In this document: positions 56,075-64,000 of the stretch, piece by piece
How positions within the stretch are numbered: the first letter of the stretch is position 1
Layout of the letters: every line of letters begins with the position of its first letter
Assembly (NCBI GenBank): GCA_012845835.1
Contig: JABAKD010000020.1
Coordinates: forward strand, 17,617,444 to 17,681,443
Source of the DNA: Undaria pinnatifida
Lineage: Eukaryota > Sar > Phaeophyceae > Laminariales > Alariaceae
Direction: 5' to 3'
DNA length: 64,000 nucleotides
Translations under genes and position numbers: made by a program
Notes under the pieces: generated by a model
The model's database searches: none
What the model saw: only the letters and a program-made list of their open reading frames with translations
What the model was told of the DNA's origin: nothing

Positions 56075-56710
56075 CTGTTCATGGGCGCTTCATGGGTGTC
56101 CCATGAAAGGCCCATGGAAGACCCACGGGATACTCACGGCAGACCCATGAAAGACCAATGGGAGACCCATGGGTGACCCGTGGGCCCATGGGCTGGTGGC
56201 AGGTGCTTATGGCTGACCTATCGGCCAGTACTGGAAACCCATGTGAGACCCGCGGGCGACCCGTGGGAAAGCCATGGATGACCTATGGGCAAACCATGGG
56301 GCGGCACTAAAAGCACATAAGAAACCCGTCGCCGACCTATAGGAAAGATGTTCAACGCATGGGTGACCCATGGGAGGTCCAAAGAGCAGTCCAACTTATG
56401 GGTGACCAATACAGTATACCAGGTACGAGCACAAGAAACCCGAGGGTTGCTCTTGGGAGACCCGTGGGCGACCCATGGGCCAGTACTCCGAAACCGTGCG
56501 TGGTCTATTGCAGACCCATAGCGACCCATGGGCCAGTACACTATAAACCCATGGGTGACTCCTAGGTGACCCATGGGCAACCAATGGGCCAGTACTGGGC
56601 GACCCATGCGCCAGCACTCTGAATTTAGGCCTAAGTATATTTAATACTTAATAGTAGGTGATCCATAGGTGGCCCATGGGCGACCCATTGGCCAGTACTG
56701 GGCGACCCAT
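56075..56710. repeat. CCATGG-rich degenerate minisatellite
   Basis: About 630 bases consist of variants of GACCCATGGG, with higher-order words such as GACCCATGGGCCAGTACT at 56474, 56534 and 56680. Palindromic CCATGG, GGCC and AGTACT dominate. Frames on both strands are repeat artefacts. Confidence 0.8.
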
Positions 56711-57189
56711 GCGGCAATCTAGGCCTAGCTAAATCTTGCATGCTACAAAAATCGGTAATCAATCGATAATCTTCACCCTTTTTATGCCACATGTTTGTGA
56801 ATTATGCTACTAATAGCAAAATGCCAAGTTGTGCTTGCAATTACGCTACTACTGTAGTTGTATTTTATGCTCGTTGCTTAAAGGACGTTCTCAGCTAAAA
56901 ACGGTGTATCACACCAAGTTATACTTTTGAGCGGCTGGCTAGGAAGCGTTGTAGGTTACTTTTGGGTGGTTTTTATGCTCGCCATAATACTTCGTGGCGG
57001 TTCCAAGCGGCGAAAAAAAAGAGAATTGTCATGGTAAAAAATGTGACGTATTGATACGCAGTTTTCCCTTTTGTTTTGGTCTATATCACAGCAAGGATGT
57101 TAGCTGAGGGGGCACTAAAAAGTCCGGAAACGATTCTAATGCTACCGAATTATGCGCCTTTCCGAAATTATGCTATGTATAGCCTAACC
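56711..57189. other. Unassigned interval
   Basis: AT-rich unique sequence. TTGTG(C/A)TTGCAATTATGCTACTA-like words recur weakly near 56800-56870. No gene was recognised. Confidence 0.4.
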
Positions 57190-57530
57190 AGGCGTTTATT
57201 TGGAAACTGGTTTGTCGTTTGATACTTATTCTTCGGAAGTGCATGGTCTGCGGGGGGGGGAAGGGTTTGGATCTTCTTGCGTTTGGAGATGGCATGGTTA
57301 GGGGTGGGAGCGGTCGTGTTTGGGGACGGAGGCAGAGCTACAGAAAGAGCGAGACGGTGGGGGCTCTCTCCTTGCTGCGGCCGACAGCAGCAATATGCAG
57401 CAATACCGCACAACTTTCTGCGCGTCGAAACATACGCACAGCAGTTATGAACCAGCCATTTATTTGGACAGCGAATTACCGTTTGGATGCTTCTTCGGAA
57501 GCGCATCGGCTAGGGCACTTGGCTGTCCGC
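57190..57530 (+). repeat. Diverged single unit of the 255-bp repeat
   Basis: It retains TTGTCGTTTGATACTTATTC, GAGCGAGACGGTGGGGGCTC, CAGCAATACCGCACAACTTT, GCGCGTCGAAACATACGCAC and CCAGCCATTTATTTGGACAG in the unit's order. The reading frame is only partly kept. Confidence 0.7.
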
Positions 57531-57610
57531 TTCTGAGCCTCATGTCCGCTCCTGAGCCTCATGTGCGTGGGTTCGAATCGCGGTGTCATCGGGAAAACAA
57601 AAAATGATAC
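57505..57610 (+). repeat. tRNA-like segment
   Basis: TAGGGCACTTGGCTGTCCGC and GCGTGGGTTCGAATCGCGG resemble an anticodon stem and a T arm (perfect B box GGTTCGAATC). CCTGAGCCTCATGT is duplicated in between. It is probably a SINE head or tRNA relic rather than a functional tRNA, since no matching 5' acceptor strand is seen. Confidence 0.4.
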
Positions 57611-58116
57611 TCATAAAATCCGATGACGAACGCCCAAATGGGTAAGGTGGACCGTAACTGGACCAAGTCCGGCGGAAGGCTGTTTTCTCATAGCCGGGGG
57701 TTTTGTTAGTGGGTGAGCTTGCGCAAGTCCCACACTACCCGGCATGATGCCGTTCCGGGTGGCTATCTCCACATCCCCACCGCACCTGATCCCCGGGGGC
57801 CAGGTCGGGTTGACATACTCACGCATCCGTATACACGGCAACTTACGCTGCTAGAGTAGCAACGGGGACCGCCGGTAGAAGCAACTATTCGCTCGCGCTA
57901 TCGCTATCGCGGGAACTGAAGGGCATTCCAGAAAACCAGCTGGATTGCGAATGCAATTGATTTAAACTGACACACGGCAGAGATGTAAGGAAATACGTGG
58001 AAGTGCGAGCTGGGAGATGTGGTGCTTTATTTTTCCCCATCCGCCGGAGGATAAAAAAAGGGGAAAGAATACAAGGATTGATACTAATAAAAAAAGGAAA
58101 CAACAGTGGGAACGGT
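57611..58116. other. Unassigned interval
   Basis: It includes the word CCATCCGCCGGAGGAT at 58037, shared with 10945 and 11390. No gene was recognised. Confidence 0.4.
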
Positions 58117-58265
58117 TTGAGGAGCGCTGTTTGTTGTTGTTTCAGGCACCCGAGCCCGCTCAGCCGTCCGGAGAGGAGAATGTCTTGAAAGTTAGTGTGG
58201 GAAAAGCGAAAAAATGTAATCCGCTCAGGAATCGATATTTTCTTGTAAATAATTCTATATATTAT
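58117..58265 (-). repeat. R5 dispersed repeat
   Basis: TCAGGCACCCGAGCCCGCTC, CCGTCCGGAGAGG and GGAATCGATATTTTC are reversed R5 words. Confidence 0.65.
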
Positions 58266-58319
58266 TGTTGAATCACAAAGAAAAATGCACTCCTAGTTCA
58301 GCACGACTCAGCTATTTTA

Positions 58320-58760
58320 TTTTATAAAAATATTTCAAGGACGTCAGCCGTGAGTTCGACGAATTTCGGGTCAATACTCATCTTTGCAAGCTGCGTTGTT
58401 GGTACTTGTAATATACTATGTGGGCGAGTTTTTTCATAATGGGAGGGGTCATATTGTTCTGTTAAACAACGAAAAACATAGACTACTTCGTATATACGAG
58501 TATATACATACTTTATAAGAAACTTTTCAAGGACGTCAGCCGTGAGTTCGACGAATTTCAGGTCAATATTCATATTTGCAAGCTGCGTTGTTGGTACTTG
58601 TAACATACTATATGAGTGAGTTTATATTAGGAGGGGTCCTATTTCTTGTTCACTATAATGGTAAGTGTCGGTATTTCTACTTTAGGTGGGGAATTCTGAG
58701 CTAGATCTAACACCACATCTATTTTATAAATTTATTACTGTAGTTTCCAGTATACTTCTC
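58320..58760 (+). repeat. Two tandem R2 copies
   Basis: Both copies start with TTTCAAGGACGTCAGCCGTG (58333 and 58527) and continue to AAGCTGCGTTGTTGGTACTT and GGGAGGGGTC. Copy spacing is about 194 bases. Confidence 0.75.
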
Positions 58761-58770
58761 TATCATATGT

Positions 58771-59249
58771 GTTAAGATACGGCCTCGAAAGGCCTGTAGG
58801 TATCCGATTTTAAGATCATTTGGATGGGTTTCGTATGCCTCGCCATAGTACCTTTTCTGTGGCTGGTTTACCGTAGAGCTTTTCCTGCCCCCCCCGCCAC
58901 ACAGGCGGCATGCGGCAGGTTCTAGAGCCTTTTCTGCCCCCCCCGCCACACCGGCGGCATACGGCAGGTTTTTGATGGGTGACTATTGCCTTGCTGTAGG
59001 GTCTGCTTTTCTTTCTACTGCTTTTCTTCGCGAGTTCCTGGCTCCATAGCCAGACGGTTAGAGGTGTGGGAGTGGGGTTTGAGGAGCCGCATCTTCGACT
59101 CATGGTCTAGTTCGTAGAACCGGAGTTTCCCCGAATCTCCCATATTTCTGCATATATATGCGACTCATCAGGGTGGGCTAGTGTTAAGATACGGCCTCGA
59201 AAGGCCTGTAGGTATCCGATTTTAAGATCATTTGGATGGGTTTCGTATG
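58771..59249 (+). repeat. Identical 67-bp direct repeats flanking 345 bp
   Basis: 58771-58837 and 59183-59249 are identical over 67 bases (GTTAAGATACGGCCTCGAAA ... GGGTTTCGTATG). Between them, a 50-base GC-rich block with CCCCCCCGCCACAC is itself duplicated (58877-58975). A tRNA-like stretch (TAGCCAGACGGTTAGAGGTG, CATCTTCGACTC) lies at 59045-59105. Confidence 0.8.
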
Positions 59250-59289
59250 ATAAGGTTGGCGGTTTATATTCGGGGAAGTTAGGAATTAG

Positions 59290-59315
59290 ATCGGAGGCAC
59301 GCGCCTCCGATCTCA
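59290..59315. repeat. 11-bp perfect hairpin
   Basis: AGATCGGAGGC and its exact complement enclose ACGC. No gene end is nearby to make it a terminator. Confidence 0.6.
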
Positions 59316-59659
59316 GAAGCTATCCCGGGCTCTGGTGGAAACGAATAAAGCTACATCTCTACGAAGGAACGAAAGTGAGTACTCTCCGAGGACCTGCTCA
59401 ATTGGCAGACCTGCAGGGGGCACTCTGTGTCCCCCACCTTTAATTTCACATATGTATGGTAGGCGGTTTATTTTGTTTTTTCTTCCCCCCGGCTTCAAGA
59501 TCGGGAGTACAAATACAGAATATTATTAGTTATCTTATTATATGTTACAGCATTCGAGAATGAAAGTCGGCTACTCCCCCCCCCAAAATATGTATATAAA
59601 ATAATAATAAGATTAAAAACTCTGTGGGACACCAAATTGATACGCTGTTACTCGGACAT

Positions 59660-59890
59660 TTTATCAGGTGTGAGTTCGACGAATTTCGGGTCAATACTCA
59701 TATTTTGAAGCTGCTTGCTGGTACTTGTACTATACTATGTGTGTGTGGGTGAAAAAAATTAATGGGAGGGGCCCTATTCTTTTATAAACAAATGTTTTTT
59801 TCTCCACTACAATGATTGGTGTTAGTATTTTTACTTTAGGTGGGGAATTTTGAAGTAATTTTCGTAACATCATATCTATTTTATAAATTT
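59660..59890 (+). repeat. R2 copy
   Basis: GTGAGTTCGACGAATTTCGG, AAGCTGCTTGCTGGTACTTG and TTTTACTTTAGGTGGGGAAT match the R2 copies at 11.6 and 58.5 kb. Confidence 0.65.
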
Positions 59891-59894
59891 ACAA

Positions 59895-60040
59895 AGGCTC
59901 CGCATGGGCGCCGGCATTCGCCGGCGCCCATGCTTCGGGTAGGGCAGGGGAGCACTTCGACAACTTAAGTTGTAGCTGTCCGATTTGGCATGCATTGAAC
60001 TTGAAAGTAATGCCAAGAGTTTAATACGAACATGGGATTA
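59895..60040 (+). repeat. R8 repeat with 14-bp perfect hairpin
   Basis: GCATGGGCGCCGGC (59902-59915) pairs exactly with 59920-59933 around the loop ATTC. The following TTCGGGTAGGGCAGGGGAGC through AATGCCAAGAGTTTAATACG is found inverted at 31555-31695. Confidence 0.7.
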
Positions 60041-60734
60041 TGAAAGTCATGATTTGACAGAAAAAAAACGTAATATTATACAACAAAGAAGGCAAGGATA
60101 GACAAAACACACTATGTTAAATAAGCCGTCAAGTAAAATTTGGCGTCTATCAAACAAAAATACCGAAAATAGTATTATTGAGAACCTGCGTCACCTCTAG
60201 GCGAAACGAAAGAGGCCTTGGCATTAATGAAGAGACTGCACTGCTGTCCCCGTGGCAATGGAGGTTCGAAGTCGACAGGATGCAAAGTCGGTTTGCATCA
60301 AACGTCGACATGGGGCCATGTCAGCCGGCGAGGTTTTGGAAGAAGATTGCTTTGTTTGTTACGTGAAGGCTGTCGCATTGATTGGTCTGCGTGGTTGCGG
60401 GCGAGGAGAAAAACGAAGAAGAGGAGGGCGATCTCTCGTTGAGGCGGCGTTGTCTAAGATAGGTGCGGGGGTGGCTTTGCTCGTACGGGAGGTTGGCGTA
60501 GCGCTTCTTCTCTGTTTTTTCTCGAGAAGGCGGGATATGTGTGTCTGCTATCTTTGCTTCGTCGGGTGCTTTCACGTTGTCGAAATCGGACGCGTCCCCT
60601 CAATACATAATATCCGGAGTGTCTACCATGACGACTGCTGATGGTGCCGTGCGTATTTCCCAGAGACTGACATATTATTTACTGGTAGAAATAATCATAT
60701 ACCTTTCTTTGCAACATTTTTTTTTCTTCATCCC
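60041..60734. other. Unassigned interval
   Basis: A frame of 129 codons at 60252-60641 has no recognisable family and I do not call it. No repeat sharing was found. Confidence 0.4.
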
Positions 60735-61052
60735 ATTTATCATCCCCGCACCATTCTCGCGCTCCCTCCCAGTAGTAACTCAGATCCGGGGTCACATAGC
60801 GGGCCCTCCTCCTCCCTCCCCACTTCGGCACGTGCCTTCATTTTTACCGCGAGGAGAATCGAGCATTTTCTTCCCTCGTCGACTCGCGTCAAATTGTACC
60901 TAGCAGGCGCTCTCAGCAGTTGATCTCTTTTTTTGATTGCATTTTTGCAAATTAAGTCATATTTCATCGTGGTGGGTGTCGAACTCAAGGACAACCAAAC
61001 GTTGGAGGTATTCGAGGGTAAAACCACTAGACCACCGGGGCGGCCGGCTGAC
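60735..61052 (-). mobile_element. SINE-B copy, near full length
   Basis: Body words in reverse (AGTAGTAACTCAGATCCGGG, TTTTCTTCCCTCGTCGACTC) are followed by the head (TCGAACTCAAGGACAACC, then CCACTAGACCACCGGGGCGG). Its A-box region is well preserved and its B box is diverged. Confidence 0.7.
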
Positions 61053-61224
61053 AATTGATTAAAACAAAACAGGATCTTTGCATAGATAGAGATTACATTC
61101 CTTCCCTCATATATTGTATGATATTACGATGGTTGACGCGATATAGAATAAAGCGCCGAATACCTAAATATCAGCCTACGCGGAGTTTTAGATATCATGA
61201 ACAACGAACGATCGCGACGGCAGA

Positions 61225-61385
61225 GCACGGCAAAGCATAGCGCTTCGCTCTGCTGAGCTAGCGCTGCGCTGCGGTGCGCTGCTGAGCTGAGCCGCAGGGC
61301 ACTGCACGGCGCTTCGTTGCTTTGAGCTATAGCGCTGCGATGGGGTGCTGGGCGGTGTGGAGCTGGTGAGCCAAGCCCAGATCTC
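61225..61385. repeat. GC-rich degenerate short repeats
   Basis: Irregular GCGCTGCG, GCTGAGC and GGTGCTGGGCGG units, similar in style to 23690-23820. Confidence 0.5.
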
Positions 61386-61599
61386 AGCCGATGAAGCTTC
61401 GCCAACTACAAAACAAATGGTGGTAATCAAAGAAAAGCTAAAGCTGGACCGTTCCGCAACTAATGCACAGGCGGCAAATTAGCGGCAAATCAACTTACTA
61501 GACAAAAAAAAAGAAAAAATCGCGAAAAGGTTCAAAATCGTGTTGGCAGAAAAAACAAATTTGCAGGAAGCAGCTGAAAGGTCAAGAAACAGGCAATAT

Positions 61600-61945
61600 T
61601 TCAGTTGTTGTTGTTCTCACATTTACTCGAACAATCCAGTCCGTGGTCACAGGACTGGTTCCAGTCACTCTGGAGCAGAGGAATACTCTAGGGAAAAACA
61701 CAAACAACCCAAGGTGGTACACGCATAAATCACAGCTGACGCAATTCATGCCTCCACCAGAAACATATAAAAGTGAGATCGGGAGTCAGTATACCATGTG
61801 CCAGGTCCATACCGGTGCATACGTCTCATTACTCGCGCCTGGGAAAACCGACTATACCGCTTGCCACCCAAGAAAGACTACCACGTATATATCACACGTA
61901 GTATCTATCACTACGCATACGCACAACAGACGTAAGTCAATTGGA
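61600..61945 (+). repeat. R3 repeat copy
   Basis: (GTT)n then CTCACATTTACTCGAAC, GACGCAATTCATGCCTCCAC, TGCCAGGTCCATACCGGTGC and AAAACCGACTATACCGCTTG match 15364-15725. The left end also matches the inverted pair at 7.18 and 9.67 kb. Confidence 0.7.
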
Positions 61946-62231
61946 AAAAAGAAACAAAGAACAAAGAAAAGAAAGGAAAGGAAATGGGTGCATGGGGCCA
62001 AGAAAAAGAAAAGAAAAATAAATTTTGGGGGGTCTACTGGCGAGGCTGCCACCAGAACGGGATGTCACATGTCACGTGGTCTTTCGACGGTCTACAGCAG
62101 TAGTACTACGAACGACTTCCGATACACTCACCGAAGCACGGACTACCGGCCAATTACGCGATCGACAGCTGGCCGTGGTTGTCACGTGTCTCTGTGTTGG
62201 GGGGCCCTGCCCTGCCTCTTGTTGGCTCTTG

Positions 62232-63146
62232 AGAGTGATGCGTGTACGACTAAACTTGCCAACGGCACTCGCACTGCACTTTGAGCTATCTGCTGTAGTT
62301 CTGGTTGCTACTTGTTGCTGCATTATGCTAGACGTTTCGCCCTTCGGCTACTGCTGCTACACCTGATGTTGTGTGTTTGCCAATGTCGTCAGTTGGCGTT
62401 CATGCTCGTCGTACATACTGCTGTTCTCACCGAGTACGTGCGGGTTTCCTCGTACCTCAACCGTACGACGACGAGCTCAAAACAGGACAGGAGGTGACAT
62501 GAAATGGCATGGACAATGGCCACATAGAAGCGAGCACAGCGGGATAGTTCGCTGCGAATCAGCCGCATTCGTTCATGCCTACAGCAGAGGCTGCCTGGAG
62601 TGTCAGCGGCCGTGCTAAGGCCAGGGCCAAAGGCCGAAGAGATGGCTCTTCTACCTGCTAGGTTTTGTCTCGAGATTCTGTTATATATTTTGGACAGAGT
62701 GATGCGTGTACGACTAAACTTGCCAACGGCACTCGCACTGCACTTTGAGCTATCTGCTGTAGTTCTGGTTGCTACTTGTTGCTGCATTATGTGCTAGACG
62801 TTTCGCCCTTCGGCTACTGCTGCTACACCTGCTGTTTTGTGTTTGCCAATGTCGTCAATTGGCGTTCATGCTCGTCGTACATACTGCTGTTCTCACCGAG
62901 TACGTACGGGTTTCCTCGTACCTCAACCGTACGACGACGAGCTCAAAACAGAAGGAAGGTGACATGAAATGGCATGGACAATGGCCACATAGAAGCGAGC
63001 ACAGCGGGATAGTTCGCTGCGAATCAACCGCATTCGTTCATGCCTACAGCAGAGGCTGGCTGGAGTGTCAGCGGCCGTGCTAAAGCCAGGGCCAAAGGCC
63101 GAAGAGACGGCTCTACCTGCTAGGTTTTGTCTCGAAATTCTGTTAC
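62232..63146 (+). repeat. 464-bp tandem duplication
   Basis: Unit 1 (62232-62695) and unit 2 (62696-63146) both start AGAGTGATGCGTGTACGACT and end near GGTTTTGTCTCGA(G/A)ATTCTG, about 96% identical by eye. Each contains the palindromic GCCAGGGCCAAAGGC. Frames are not maintained equally, so this is probably non-coding. Confidence 0.85.
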
Positions 63147-63369
63147 GTGAAAGTATCATGATTTGGGAGTTATTTTGTCACGAAACGTCTTGCCGTCGGT
63201 AATTTGTGTCACGAAGTTGTTGGATATCGTCGGTAACTTGGGTCACGTTTTAGGTGAACCCACACTAAAAGATTGAATTTCCAGCTGGCAAAACGAGCAG
63301 AAACAAAAGCAATAAAATGCCGAGCGAGAAACCAAACGAACTAGTACAAAAGTACAGCAAAGAAACTAA

Positions 63370-63668
63370 CGCTCGAGAGTATGCCACCGCAAAATTCCAA
63401 ACATTATCACGTACCGTTTGGAAATGATGCCAATTTTGTAAATCATTCAGGCGTTGCAGCCATTAAGATTCAACCAATTTTCCAAAATTCCCCCTCGACA
63501 CTCGCTCGTCTCGCTCGGCACCCGTCCGCGTTCACGTCGATGTGCGGAACGGACACGGCAGGGCGAGGGGCGTTGGAGCCGCCCCCCGAAGGCGGCGCTC
63601 GAACCAAGCCATGTTCGACCGAGAATTCCAGTTCCGCGAATCGCATACTTAGGCCGAGACAAAAAACT
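63370..63668 (-). repeat. R4 repeat, minus-strand copy
   Basis: CCGAAGGCGGCGCTCGAACC, GAGAATTCCAGTTCCGCGAA and AAAAAACTCCTGACC are the reverse of 28628-28760. It includes the hairpin and continues to CGCTCGAGAGTATGCCACCG, the reverse of the region ending at 28975. The full repeat is therefore about 300-345 bases. Confidence 0.7.
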
Positions 63669-64000
63669 CCTGACCAAAGTCCATGACACCAAGGAATGAC
63701 TCGATATTCAAGGGATGATTTTATATATATTTATTTCTGTAATTTCCACTACTATTATATTGCTCTACCATATGTATGGTAGATGGTTTGCGGATGGATG
63801 GATGGCTTGGTCAGGGTTGTTGGTACTTGTGGTTAGGGCCCGTATTAACGAGGAACTTGCAAAATCGAATTTCGATTTTTTTTTATAGAATTTAATTTAA
63901 TTTGCATCTGATTCGTCAAGAAATGAATCACCAAGCAGGCATTCTCAGAATTATTACGAAAAATCAAATTCAACAAAGAAGTAAAAAAAGACTTTCTCGG
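63669..64000. other. AT-rich end of window
   Basis: A + strand frame of 26 codons from ATGAATCACCAAGCAGGCAT runs off the right edge. It is AT-rich, unlike the two genes here, so an organelle-derived insert is conceivable, but too little is visible to call it. Confidence 0.25.

Noticed and set aside
56218-56617. Long frames in the CCATGG minisatellite
   Set aside because: Repeat units without stops give long frames on both strands; no evidence of a protein.

Overview
This is nuclear DNA from a eukaryote with intron-rich genes and a very high repeat load. Two spliced host genes can be supported, both on the + strand. Everything else is transposon debris, SINE-like repeats, satellites and simple repeats. 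Introns of 0.35-4.6 kb, GT-AG boundaries with one GC-AG intron, RLE-type LINEs, hAT elements and tRNA-derived SINEs would suit a large-genome alga such as a brown alga or another stramenopile. This placement is inference, since no lineage marker is visible.

Layout. 0-6.5 kb: two copies of a LINE 3' half with a restriction-like endonuclease, separated by a five-unit 255-bp tandem repeat that keeps a reading frame open. 6.5-9.7 kb: a GC-rich subterminal-repeat cluster, then a deleted hAT element with 8-bp target duplications lying inside a larger inverted-repeat pair. 9.7-34.4 kb: a mosaic of tRNA-derived SINEs (families A, B, C and a tRNA-like palindromic element), a modular non-coding family (R1), other families (R2-R8), two more LINE fragments, foldback elements and two trinucleotide microsatellites.

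35.06-42.31 kb: a four-exon gene with a predicted 368-residue product. Its N-terminal half looks like an MLKL/HeLo-type four-helix bundle. Its C-terminal exon carries the signature of the EP domain of plant EDS1/PAD4/SAG101. All three introns are phase 0. Its 4.55-kb first intron holds an old, broken Ty1/copia-like LTR retrotransposon. This gene is the best candidate for a new system, because it joins in one protein the two module types that plant immunity keeps on separate interacting proteins.

42.3-49.9 kb: degenerate arrays, a small MITE, and a macrosatellite with long G tracts. 49.98-55.09 kb: an eight-exon gene for ECH1 (delta3,5-delta2,4-dienoyl-CoA isomerase), whose exon phases close exactly and whose three catalytic acidic residues are conserved. 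55-64 kb: a CCATGG-rich minisatellite, more SINE and R-family copies, a strong 14-bp hairpin and a 464-bp tandem duplication.

The two genes show no obvious functional link. The spliced models come from hand reading of frames and splice sites and have no transcript support. Repeat boundaries are approximate unless a target duplication or exact terminus is stated.
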